A stretch of DNA of 64,000 nucleotides, taken from positions 62,001 to 126,000 of the forward strand of contig JAJCXR010000065.1 of NCBI GenBank assembly GCA_029263315.1. Direction: 5' to 3'. The notes below the pieces were generated by a model. It saw only the letters and a list, made by a program, of their open reading frames with translations. It did no database searches and was not told the origin of the DNA. This document shows positions 44,101-52,523 of the stretch, in pieces. The number at the start of each line of letters is the position of its first letter. Within the stretch, counting starts at the first letter, position 1. This DNA is from Acidobacteriota bacterium. GTDB lineage: Bacteria > Acidobacteriota > Thermoanaerobaculia > Multivoradales > J023. The translations under genes were made by a program, and so were the position numbers.

Positions 44101-45872
44101 TGGCGCTGCGGTTGCCATCCGCCACCCTGGAAGCGGTCGCCGCCATCGAGTCCCTACCCCGATTATTGGCGGCTTTGGATCTGGAGCTGGACGACATCAC
44201 GCCGCGCCATTTGGACGGTACACCGCTGCAGGGCCAGCTACGCAAGGATGTGGTCGGCCTGCTGGCGGTGGCGGATGCCCGTCCTGAGAAGCTCTCAGGG
44301 AAGCGGGCCGCAATTGATGAAACAGTCGGCGACGAAGACGAGGTGTCCACGGAGCTAGCCTTCAGCCGGTGGCTCAGCGAGTGGTGCCGTTTCCAGGGGC
44401 CGATTCCCTTGCGGCGCCTGAGCCAGCTCAGCGGTCTCGACGGGGAAGCTCTGCGGCCGCATCTGGAAGCCCTGCGGGACGGTCAGACGTGGGTCCTCGA
44501 TAGGCTGACGCGGGGGGCGGAGGGCGTTGAGATCTGCGATGCGGAGAATCTCGAAACCCTGCTCCGTTGGTTGCGCTTTGAGGGCCGTCCAAGCTTCGAA
44601 GCGCGACCCCTCGAAGAGCTGCCGCTTTTTGTGGCGCAACAGCAGGCGCTGTTGCGGCCCGGTGACGGCATCGAAGATTTACAAAAGCATCTGGAGCGGC
44701 TTTTTGGGTATCCCGCCAAGGCCTCGGCCTGGGAAACCGACATCCTGCCGGCACGCCTCGATCCCTATTATCCTTCGTGGCTCGATGCCGCGGTGCAACA
44801 GAGTGACCTGCTGTGGTTCGGCTGTGGACGTGGCCTGTCGAGCTTTGCTTTCGGCGACGACCTGGAGCTATTCCGCGACGGGGAGGGCCACTTGGGGGAT
44901 GTACCGTCCGGGTCAGCAGAGGAAGCTCTGCCCGAGCTCGACGTGGAGCAGCTCTTCCCACATTCCAATCTGCGCCTAGAGGTGGGCGAGCTGGCGTCCC
45001 GCCATCAACTGGATACTCGCAAAGTAGGGCAGCAGCTGTGGCAGTGGGTGTGGCAAGGGCGAGTGAGCAACGACACCTTTCTCGCCCTGCGCAAGGGTAT
45101 CGAGAGCAAATTCGAGGTGCAGTCCTCAACCCCGACGACGAGCGGCAGCCAAGGTCGCCGTCGACGAGGTCGCCGTGCCAGCGTCAACCGGTGGCAGGCT
45201 TCCCAGACGTTCCACGGCAGCTGGTTTGCTCTGCCCGGTGCCTTACCCTCCGCCGATGCTCTCGAGGCCGAGGAGTTGGTCAAAGACCGGGTGCGGATTC
45301 TGTTGGAACGCTACGGTATGGTCTGCCGTGAGCTGGTACAAAGGGAGCTCTCGCCACTGCGCTGGGGCAAGGTCTTTCGCACCTTGCGCCTGATGGAGCT
45401 TTCCGGCGAGGTGGTGGCGGGGCAGTTCTTCGAAGGTATCCGCGGCCTGCAATTCATGGCCCATGGCGCTTTCCGCGAGTTGCAGAAGGGGCTGCGCAGC
45501 GACGCTGTCTACTGGCTCAACGCCAGCGACCCGGCCTCCCTGTGCGGTCTCGATTTCGAGGGTTTGAAGGGACAGCTGCCGGCGCGGCGTTCCACCACCC
45601 ATCTGGTGTACCAAGGCAAGGATCTCGTCATGGTCAGCAGGCGGTTGGGCAAGAAGATCGACATCCATGTGCCCGTCGAGCATCCCCGGCTGCTCGACTA
45701 TTTCGCCGTCTTCAAGGTCTTGCTCAGCCGTCAGTTTCAGCCCCTGAGCAGTCTCGAGATCGAGACCATCAACGGTGCCCCGGCCCTCGATAGCCCTTAT
45801 CGTGGGCGATTTGCCGAAGTCTTTCGAGTGCAAGGGGAGGTGCGGTCGATCCGCCTGTGGAAAGAGTATTGA
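41181..45872 (+). CDS. lhr: Large DEAD/DEAH-type helicase, Lhr family
   Basis: An Lhr-type superfamily 2 helicase of 1563 aa, the size of the full-length bacterial Lhr. The core has Q-motif region [14 protein letters not shown], Walker A [16 protein letters not shown], DEIH box VILDEIHAV, motif III [9 protein letters not shown], and [39 protein letters not shown]. Downstream are the winged-helix and Lhr-associated (DEAD/H-associated) domains, and a long C-terminal extension with a basic linker ([13 protein letters not shown]). Lhr unwinds DNA:RNA and acts in DNA repair. The first supported ATG is 41181 ([11 protein letters not shown]), since the ORF-track start overlaps the rhomboid-like gene in another frame. 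Confidence 0.92.
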   Translation: [1563 protein letters not shown]

Positions 45873-45956
45873 TGGTAGGGTCACAGGAGACAATCATCAT
45901 CCCATCTCGCTTGTCCCTCGACCCGCCAGCTGTGTTGCGAAGAAACATACTTAGGT

Positions 45957-46036
45957 CCGCTACGCGCGCCACTCTGCGGCTTGCTGGCGAGTTGATATGC
46001 GGCGCGATTTTGTGCGGTTATTATCTGCCGCGGCCC
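45957..46036. repeat. 80-bp intergenic repeat, copy A
   Basis: This 80-bp block (CCGCTACGCGCGCC to CCGCGGCCC) matches 56699-56778 over its full length with no gaps. I count 13 mismatches, mostly transitions. It lies between the Lhr gene and the VOC gene, 36 bp before the latter. Confidence 0.8.
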
Positions 46037-46072
46037 ATACGTACCCACTAATCCAAGGAAAGAGAGCGCTTG

Positions 46073-46522
46073 ATGAAAACTCCAGAAATTGTCCCCTACC
46101 TTGCCGTCACCGACGCCCCGACCGCCATCGCTTTTTACGAGCAAGTCTTCGACACCAAGCCGGTGCACCTGTTGTCGATGCCCGACGGTCGGGTGATGCA
46201 TTGTGAATTCAAGATCGGCAAGGCGCGGCTCTACATCAGTGAAGCGCTCCCGGAGCACGGGGGGACGCCCAGCCCGACGTCGTTGGGTGGCACCACGGTG
46301 GCGATCCACCTCTACGTCGACGACTGTGATGCCATGGTCGCCAGGATGGCAGAGCACGGTGCGGAGGTGCTGGCGGCACCGGAAGATATGTTCTGGGGCG
46401 AGCGCTTTGCCCGCCTGCGGGATCCCTTCGGGCATGCCTGGGGCATTTCAACAAAATTGCGGGAGATGACGCCGGAGGAGATCCAGGAAGCCGCTGCGAA
46501 GATGTTCGAGGGAGCGTCCTAG
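46073..46522 (+). CDS. VOC-superfamily protein (PhnB/glyoxalase-like)
   Basis: A 149-aa vicinal-oxygen-chelate fold protein. The start MKTPEIVPYLAVTDAPTAIAFYEQVF and the later RMAEHGAEVLAAPEDMFWGERFARLRDPFGHAWGIST are typical of the PhnB/DUF1428-like or glyoxalase-resistance group. Such proteins bind or transform small molecules, and some give resistance; the substrate here is unknown. AAGGAAAGAGAG precedes the ATG at 46073, which is preferred to TTG 46070. An 80-bp repeat lies just upstream. Confidence 0.85.
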   Translation: MKTPEIVPYLAVTDAPTAIAFYEQVFDTKPVHLLSMPDGRVMHCEFKIGKARLYISEALPEHGGTPSPTSLGGTTVAIHLYVDDCDAMVARMAEHGAEVLAAPEDMFWGERFARLRDPFGHAWGISTKLREMTPEEIQEAAAKMFEGAS

Positions 46523-46631
46523 GGTCGCGGAATCGATTCCTCAACTACGAAATCGAGATTGACCAGCGGATTTCAGGCCCCGTTGACGTCTTTGTTCTCT
46601 AAAGAGCTTTGAGCTTCATGGAGGACCGAAG

Positions 46632-47600
46632 ATGGGACGCGATCCACGTTACATTTTGCCCAACAGCCTGCAGCACGTCGTCGATGTGGTGGCACAGAAT
46701 CATCACCTCCTGTGCCCCTCGGCGCAGGTCAACGAGCGCTATCTCGGCGTTCTCGGCAGGGCCCAACGGAGATTCGATATGACCCTCTGCGGCGTGGTCG
46801 TCATGTCGACCCATTCGCATCTCTTGCTGCGTCCGCGGGATGGGCAGCACTTGGCTGATTTCATGTGCTTCCTGAAAACCAACGTCGCCAAGGAGATCGG
46901 CGGCAGGATCCGGGGCTGGCCGGGGCCTTTCTTTGGGCGGCGCTATCACTCGACGACGGTCAGCGATGAGGAGGCAGCGCAGGTGGGAGTGCTGCGCTAC
47001 CTCTTGAGCCACGGCCCGAAGGAATTCCTGGTCGACAAAGTGGAGCAATGGCCGGGCGTTCACTGCGCGGCGTCGTTGATGGAAGGCAGGCCGATGATCG
47101 GGCTGTGGTATGACCGCAGTGCCGAGCTCAGTGTCCGTCAACGTCAAGGCGAGGACGCCGCGAAACCGGGAGATTTCGTCAGTCAGGAAGTCGTCGATCT
47201 CTCTCCCTTGCCCTGTTGGCAGCACCTGTCGGAGGCCACTTGGCGGGCTGCGGTTACGGCGATGGTCGAAGATATCGATCGGCAAGCCGCCGTCGAGCGT
47301 ACGGCCCAAGGCAGGACCAGCCTGGGGGTCGAGGGAGTCCTGACGCAGGATCCGTTTGCTCGTCCGACGGATATCGAATCGTCGCCGCAGCCTCGCTTCC
47401 ACACCGCAACCCGGGAGGCTTTCGAAACCATGTTGGGGATTTGGCGAGAGGTTGTCGAGGCGTTCTACGCCGCGTCGGCGGATCTTCGAGCTGGCAATCG
47501 CGATGCGACTTTCCCGGAAGGCACCTTTCCGCCAGCGTTGCCATTCGTTCCCTTTTCCATGGTGCCAGGCGTCTCGGGGGCCCGCGGACACCCAGGTTGA
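46632..47600 (+). CDS. REP-associated tyrosine transposase-like protein (Y1_Tnp)
   Basis: A 322-aa HUH-family transposase of the RAYT/IS200-like kind. The start MGRDPRYILPNSLQHVVDVV is followed by a beta core with MSTHSHLLLRPRDGQHLADFMCFLKTNVAKEIG. Here the HUH site reads THSH rather than the common NHxH, so the middle residue is polar. The Tyr nucleophile is probably the Tyr of LRYLLSHGPKEF. The extra C-terminal half (from about 170 on) is unique to RAYT-type proteins. Short palindromes related to GTGCCAGGCACC occur near it. It is single-copy in the window and not flanked by obvious terminal repeats. GGAGG lies about 9 nt upstream of the ATG. Confidence 0.75.
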   Translation: MGRDPRYILPNSLQHVVDVVAQNHHLLCPSAQVNERYLGVLGRAQRRFDMTLCGVVVMSTHSHLLLRPRDGQHLADFMCFLKTNVAKEIGGRIRGWPGPFFGRRYHSTTVSDEEAAQVGVLRYLLSHGPKEFLVDKVEQWPGVHCAASLMEGRPMIGLWYDRSAELSVRQRQGEDAAKPGDFVSQEVVDLSPLPCWQHLSEATWRAAVTAMVEDIDRQAAVERTAQGRTSLGVEGVLTQDPFARPTDIESSPQPRFHTATREAFETMLGIWREVVEAFYAASADLRAGNRDATFPEGTFPPALPFVPFSMVPGVSGARGHPG

Positions 47601-47831
47601 GACCCTTGTCGAGGAGTCTTGCCGGAAAGGTGAATCGATGCGGTCCCTAGTACCTTTGATATCCGGGTGAGGGTCGACGCTGGGCGTCGTGAGGGCGGGG
47701 GTGTGGATTGAAGGTGGAGAGAATCGTGTCTGCCCGGCAAGTTGGCACCTTACAGGGACGTCTCTTCCTGCTCTCCCTCCTACTCCCCCTAGGAAATGGT
47801 TGGCACCTCGATGAGAGGCGCATGGCACCTT
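47561..47831. repeat. Degenerate palindrome words flanking the transposase
   Basis: GGTGCCAGGCGTC occurs at about 47562-47574 inside the end of the transposase gene. TTGGCACCT occurs at about 47742 and 47802, and ATGGCACCTTC at about 47822. These match the half-site of the palindromes at 7612-7660. The rest of this 231-bp gap holds no supported gene. Confidence 0.5.
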
Positions 47832-49103
47832 CTATGAAGTCAAATCCTTGTCGACGGACCACATTGCTAGCAGTAGTACAAGGCCGGGCAGCGCCATGGC
47901 ACCACCGATCAGGTAGAAGGAGGTGTAGCCGACTCTTTCGACCAGGTCGCCGGAGAACCCGGAGAGGAAGGTACGGCCGAAGGACGCCAGGCTGCTGAGC
48001 AGAGCGTATTGGGTGGCGGTGTAGCGTTTGTTGGCTAACAGGGTGATGAAGGTGACGAGGGCTGCGGTGCCCATGGCGCTGCTCAGGTCTTCCAAGGCGA
48101 CGACGCCGGCCAGGGCCCACCAGCTACCTTGAGCCCATTGAAGAAGAGGGAATGCGGCGGTGGACAGAGCTTGGAGGATGCCGAAGACCAGCATCGACCT
48201 GAAGATTCCGAATCTGTAGGTGGCCACGCCCCCGATAAAGAGCCCGAGCAGGAAGAAGAGGAATCCCACACCCTTGGCGGCTTCCGCGATCTGGGCGTTG
48301 GAATAGCCGATGTCGACGTAAAAAACCGGCGTGATGGCAGCGGCGAAGGCATCGCCCATTTTGAAGCACAGGACGAAGAGCAGGACGAGCAGTGCGCGGA
48401 GGACTCCGGAGCGCTTGAAGAATTCGACAAATGGCTCGACGATGGCTTGTTTCAAGTCGGTGGGGAGCGCGTAGTCGATGTCCGGCTCGGCGCACCAAAG
48501 GGCGGTGATGACTCCCACCGACATACCGGCAGCCATCAGCAAGAACATCTGATTGAAGCTGAGCCCCAGGGTTGTGGGATCCACCATCCACAAGCCCAGA
48601 CCGGCGGATACCCAGATGCCGATCCGATAGCCGTAGACGACGATCGAGGCGCCCAGACCCTGCTCCTCGTCGCGGAGGCTTTCGCGACGATAGGCGCCGA
48701 TGGCGATGTCCTGGGTGGCGCTGAAGAAGGACACGGCGATGGCTAGGCCGATGATCAGATGCAGCGAGTAGGCGGGTTCAGCCAATCCAAGGCCGACAAA
48801 CCCGGCGATGATGCCCACTTGGGAGATCAGAATCCAAGAGCGCCGTCGACCCATGGTCGAGGGCACGAAACGATCCAGCAGGGGGGCCCAAAGAAAGTTG
48901 ATGGTGTACGGCACCATCACCCACGACATGTGACCGATGGTGCTCAGGTCGACCCCTTCCCGTCGCAGCCAGATCTTGAGCGACGAGAACATCAGCATGT
49001 AAGGCAAACCACTGGAGAACCCCAGCAGCAGAATGACCAGCATGCGTTTGCTGCGCAGCGAGCGCAGGATGCCCCTCAGGGAGCGTGCGTTGGCGTCGTC
49101 CAA
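47832..49103 (-). CDS. MFS transporter, AmpG-like muropeptide permease
   Basis: A 423-aa major facilitator with 12 predicted membrane helices. The AmpG-like start is MLVILLLGFSSGLPYMLMFSSLKIWLRREGVDLSTIG, and the loop PLLDRFVPSTMGRRRSWILISQ is typical of the family. Later FFSATQDIAIGAYRRESL also fits AmpG. Such permeases import anhydromuropeptides for wall recycling; some relatives carry other substrates. No AmpD or beta-lactamase regulator is in the window. It lies 56 bp downstream of the ASADH-like gene on the same strand, closing the psd-pssA-containing run. Confidence 0.87.
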   Translation of the reverse strand: MDDANARSLRGILRSLRSKRMLVILLLGFSSGLPYMLMFSSLKIWLRREGVDLSTIGHMSWVMVPYTINFLWAPLLDRFVPSTMGRRRSWILISQVGIIAGFVGLGLAEPAYSLHLIIGLAIAVSFFSATQDIAIGAYRRESLRDEEQGLGASIVVYGYRIGIWVSAGLGLWMVDPTTLGLSFNQMFLLMAAGMSVGVITALWCAEPDIDYALPTDLKQAIVEPFVEFFKRSGVLRALLVLLFVLCFKMGDAFAAAITPVFYVDIGYSNAQIAEAAKGVGFLFFLLGLFIGGVATYRFGIFRSMLVFGILQALSTAAFPLLQWAQGSWWALAGVVALEDLSSAMGTAALVTFITLLANKRYTATQYALLSSLASFGRTFLSGFSGDLVERVGYTSFYLIGGAMALPGLVLLLAMWSVDKDLTS

Positions 49104-49159
49104 GGAGTCGACTCGAGGCGATGGGGGGTTGGGTGGGCCGGGCTAGGTCGGCCCACGGC

Positions 49160-50125
49160 TCAATTCGCCGATCCCGACGGTTGCAGCGCTTCGAGAATGC
49201 CCAGGGCATTGATGGCACCGCCGCAGGTGAGGTTGTCCATCACCGCCCACAGCTGATAAGCGCCTGGCTGACCGGCGACCGGGTCGATATGACCGAGCAG
49301 CACTTCGTCGCGTGCCGCGGCGTCGATGGGGCCTAGGAGCTCGGGATCCGGGGAGGGGTCGATAAAGGGATGGGCTTCCAGGGCGGACCGTAGCGCTTCG
49401 ACGCCGGGATCCTCTCCGAGCTGTACGTACAGGGACACGGCATAGCTGTGAAAGACAGCCATTTGCAGCACTTGGATGGACATCGGGATGTCGATGCCGG
49501 TGACTGTGCGCAGGTGATCGCCGATTTGAGGCTGGGGGGGCACCGGCAAGACATTGAACGACATTTGAGCGGTGAAGACCTCCCGCGGTGACTCGGAGGA
49601 GAAGGTCAGGAGGCTGCGTGTCTGCTCAAAGACTTCGTCGAGACCTTGCCGCCCATGGGTGGACACCGGTTGCAGCAGGTTGGCGACGAGCTGCTTGGGG
49701 GCGAAGGTTTGCAAGGGATGCAGCAGATGGGCCAGTAGAACGGTTCCCGGATGCGGCGACAGCAGGACACCGCCGTCACCCTGGACCGCTTCGAGGTTGA
49801 CCCCCGCCACCACCGGCACGCCGTCTTCGGCCGTCGCATCCGGCGACAGCACCAGGGCGGTGGTGGCGTCCGGGCGCCCCGGCAGCAGCGCCCTGGTCTG
49901 CTCGATGTTGCCTCCAAAGATGGCGATGTCGATATTGTCGAGGCTGGAACCGTCAAGGGGGGAGACGAGGGTCGCTTCTCCCCGAACTTCGGTGAGGCTG
50001 CCGACATCGTCTTCGACATCAGAAAACAGGGCCAGGGCTTGCCACAGATCGTTACGTCGCTCGAGGCTTTCCCGCAGCTCGGTGGCCAGCAGGCCGGAAG
50101 GATGAAGCAATGCCAATCGGGTCAT
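49160..50125 (-). CDS. Aspartate-semialdehyde dehydrogenase-like protein, degenerate active site (USG-1-like)
   Basis: A 321-aa protein with the ASADH fold: N-terminal NAD(P)-binding region MTRLALLHPSGLLATEL and a dimerisation region IDIPMSIQVLQMAVFHSYAVSLYVQL, ending WAVMDNLTCGGAINALGILEAL. At the catalytic loop, where a functional enzyme has NPGCxxT (Cys nucleophile), it reads LLSPHPGTVLLAHLL, so the Cys is missing. The catalytic His region also looks changed. It is similar to USG-1-like paralogs, whose role is unclear. Its ATG overlaps the pssA stop (ATGA), so translation is coupled to phosphatidylserine synthase. A structural or regulatory role is inferred. Confidence 0.75.
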   Translation of the reverse strand: MTRLALLHPSGLLATELRESLERRNDLWQALALFSDVEDDVGSLTEVRGEATLVSPLDGSSLDNIDIAIFGGNIEQTRALLPGRPDATTALVLSPDATAEDGVPVVAGVNLEAVQGDGGVLLSPHPGTVLLAHLLHPLQTFAPKQLVANLLQPVSTHGRQGLDEVFEQTRSLLTFSSESPREVFTAQMSFNVLPVPPQPQIGDHLRTVTGIDIPMSIQVLQMAVFHSYAVSLYVQLGEDPGVEALRSALEAHPFIDPSPDPELLGPIDAAARDEVLLGHIDPVAGQPGAYQLWAVMDNLTCGGAINALGILEALQPSGSAN

Positions 50126-50928
50126 GATGTCTCAAGGGTTTTTGAGGATTCGAGGGATTCTGAAGAGCGTCGCCAGAAGCGTCCAAAAACCCAACCGAGG
50201 GGGCCCAACAGCCAGTAGATCAGCGCGATGCTGGGGAAAAAAGCTTCCGGATAGTAAACCAGGGTCAGGATGATCGCCGCCAGCACGATAGCAGCTCGAT
50301 AACTCAGGCGCCGTCTTAGATCGATGCCGCGGAACCCGGGATAGCGAAATGTGGAAACCATCAGCGAGCCCACCAAGACCATCATCCACGGCAGGATGCG
50401 CTCGATCCACGCCGTTTGCAGGCCGAGGTCACGCAAGGTCGGGTCGAAGGCCACGAAGAGCAAAGCAGCGATGACACCGGCTGCGGCTGGGGAGGGCAAG
50501 CCGACAAAATCCCGCTCCTTGGACTTGGTGTGAACGTTGAAACGGGCCAAACGAGTCGCTGTACAGAGTAGAAAGAAGACAGCCAGGAGCCAGCCGGCTC
50601 GCTCCATTTGGTGCAGGGACCACGCATAGGCCAACAAGGCCGGCGACATGCCGAAGGTCAAGACATCGGCCAAGGAATCGAATTCCTTACCGAACTCACT
50701 CTCCGTATGGGTGAGGCGGGCGATGCGCCCGTCGAGGCCGTCGAGGATTCCGGCCCCGAAGAGCAACATGGAAGCAACCAGGAAATCTCCGCTAAGGCCA
50801 CGGATGACGGCGTAGAAGCCAAGGATGACGTTGCCCATGGTGAACAAGCTGGGCAGCAGATAGGCACCCTTTCGCAACCTCTGACGCACCGGTCCGGAAG
50901 GGTCTTTGCTCTTTTTCATGCGCATCAT
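50122..50928 (-). CDS. pssA: CDP-diacylglycerol--serine O-phosphatidyltransferase
   Basis: Makes phosphatidylserine from CDP-diacylglycerol and L-serine at the inner membrane (268 aa). The CDP-alcohol phosphotransferase signature DGLDGRIARLTHTESEFGKEFDSLAD is present, with several membrane helices after it. It is preceded by psd, 41 bp upstream on the same strand, so the two enzymes that make phosphatidylethanolamine are adjacent. The ASADH-like gene starts in its last four bases. Confidence 0.95.
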   Translation of the reverse strand: MMRMKKSKDPSGPVRQRLRKGAYLLPSLFTMGNVILGFYAVIRGLSGDFLVASMLLFGAGILDGLDGRIARLTHTESEFGKEFDSLADVLTFGMSPALLAYAWSLHQMERAGWLLAVFFLLCTATRLARFNVHTKSKERDFVGLPSPAAAGVIAALLFVAFDPTLRDLGLQTAWIERILPWMMVLVGSLMVSTFRYPGFRGIDLRRRLSYRAAIVLAAIILTLVYYPEAFFPSIALIYWLLGPLGWVFGRFWRRSSESLESSKTLETS

Positions 50929-50969
50929 GCCTGCGGATCGTGACGATCTGTCGATGGGGCTCTACGGTG

Positions 50970-51635
50970 TCAATGACCAGCGGGTGTTGGCCGAGCCACC
51001 GGAGTTTCACCATTGCGCAGGCGATCTCCTTTCTTTACCAGCACTTCGTATCCGGAGGGCAGGATCAAATCGACCCGCGAACCGAATTTGATGACACCCA
51101 TGAGTTGACCCTGCTCCACCACGTCGCCGACTTCGAGGTAACAGACAACGCGACGGGCCATGAGGCCGGAGATCTGACGGATGGCGATCAGGTCGCCGAC
51201 AAAGGGAGCGTCGGGGGTATCTTTGGAGCTCCGCCGAATGACCGATGTATGGCTTTCGTTGACCTCACCTGCATCGTGACGGAAAGCCGCTACTTTGAGC
51301 CCCCGCTTGAGCTTCGAGGAGATGACCTCGCCGGCTACTGAAGCCCTCTGCACATGTACGTCGAACGCTGAAAGGAAGGTTACCACGCGCTGATGGGTGC
51401 CGGGCCCGAGGATTTCGTCCTCCACCGACTCGATGCCGGTGACCAAACCGTCCGCCGCCGCCAGCACGATCGCTGGATCGCCATCGTATCGACGTTTGGG
51501 ATCACGGAAGAAGAGCAGCACCAAACCACCGATGAGGATCAGGACCGTTCCCAAATAGGGATACGGAAGGATCAAGAGAGCGCCCAAGAGGACGAAAGGA
51601 AGAACAAAAGGCCAGGCTTCTTTAGCAAATTTCAT
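50970..51635 (-). CDS. psd: Phosphatidylserine decarboxylase, short bacterial type
   Basis: Converts phosphatidylserine to phosphatidylethanolamine (221 aa, the short form). It has membrane helices at the N terminus (AWPFVLPFVLLGALLILPYPYLGTVLILIGGLVLLFF). The C-terminal cleavage and pyruvoyl site lies in MGVIKFGSRVDLILP, where self-cleavage at the Gly-Ser bond creates the pyruvoyl group. psd-pssA order with close spacing is typical. It is the first gene of the run psd-pssA-ASADH-like-AmpG. Confidence 0.94.
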   Translation of the reverse strand: MKFAKEAWPFVLPFVLLGALLILPYPYLGTVLILIGGLVLLFFRDPKRRYDGDPAIVLAAADGLVTGIESVEDEILGPGTHQRVVTFLSAFDVHVQRASVAGEVISSKLKRGLKVAAFRHDAGEVNESHTSVIRRSSKDTPDAPFVGDLIAIRQISGLMARRVVCYLEVGDVVEQGQLMGVIKFGSRVDLILPSGYEVLVKKGDRLRNGETPVARPTPAGH

Positions 51636-51890
51636 GTTTTTTGGACCCGTTCAGAGGAACGACCACCAGAAATCGGCGATCGGAGGCCCGATGCTAAGGC
51701 AAGACAGCGGCTGGAGCAATGGTGGGGGCGAGAAGAACCCTCTCTTGCCCGGGCGCGGACGATCCCAGGGTGTTTGAATGTCACGGCGTCGAAGCTGTTC
51801 CGCTCCCGACCGTCATGGGGCCGAAAGGGAAGGTCAGCGAGCCATGCGTCCGGGGCCAGGTACCGACCGGATCGCTTCAGGAGGCATGCT

Positions 51891-52124
51891 TCAGGAAGTG
51901 ATGGCAGTGCGCATGTGATCCCGAAGAATGGACTCCATCTTGTCTTTGAGAGTCAGCTTGTGCAGCTTGATTTTCTTCATCTCGATTTCATCCTCCTGGG
52001 AGAGCAACGACTTGATCCGAATCGAGTGGAGTCGTTCCTTGAACGCAATATGCTCTTGATACAGGGAACGGAACTCTTCGTCTTTCTGGATTAATTCGTG
52101 CTTCACGGACTCGAGATGCGACAT
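51891..52124 (-). CDS. YdcH-like / DUF465 small helical protein
   Basis: A 77-aa helical protein of the YdcH/DUF465 type. It has heptad-like content (MSHLESVKHELIQKDEEFRSLYQEHIAFKERLHSIR), a conserved EIEMKKIKLHKLTLKDKME segment, and a short tail. Function is unknown. CCAAGGAGGAGCCCGC directly before the ATG gives a strong Shine-Dalgarno (AAGGAGGAG, 5-nt spacing), suggesting high expression. It is separated by 255 bp from psd and by 399 bp from the kinase gene stop, so it probably has its own promoter. Confidence 0.85.
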   Translation of the reverse strand: MSHLESVKHELIQKDEEFRSLYQEHIAFKERLHSIRIKSLLSQEDEIEMKKIKLHKLTLKDKMESILRDHMRTAITS

Positions 52125-52523
52125 GCGGGCTCCTCCTTGGTTTGGACCACAAAAGGACGACGGAGATCTGAGGAGCAGCTGGCACCCAAGGGGGAGGGCG
52201 GAGAGAACGGAGGAAGATCGGCGCCTTGTCTCCAGGAGTTGTCTCCCGAAGGTGCTGGAAGCAGGTACATCCTTCTAGGGTACCCGTTCTTCAAGGACAC
52301 GCTACGACAAGCTCCACACGACAGTGGACGCCCTCCGTTGGGGTGAAAGCAGATTCCTCATCGATCACAGCATCTTACCATCGGGCGAAAGGCCGGGCAA
52401 GGCGGTGCAGCGCCTGCTGTGTGGGATTTGTGGCGTCCGGCGTTCGGCGACCCCATCCCGTCGACAAGAGGGTCGCCGGGGCGAATGCAGAGCCTCCGGA
52501 CAGTGCCACCTCCCCTCGGGGAG
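52125..52523. other. 399-bp intergenic region
   Basis: No supported gene is seen. The plus-strand ORFs here (52226-52654, 52324-52644) run into the antisense of the kinase gene and have no recognisable domains. The segment contains the leader and ribosome binding site of the YdcH-like gene at its start. Confidence 0.5.

Noticed and set aside
46599-47828. A 409-aa ORF on the minus strand covering the transposase gene
   Set aside because: It is the antisense of the transposase reading frame, which carries HUH, Tyr and Shine-Dalgarno evidence; the ORF has no recognisable domain.
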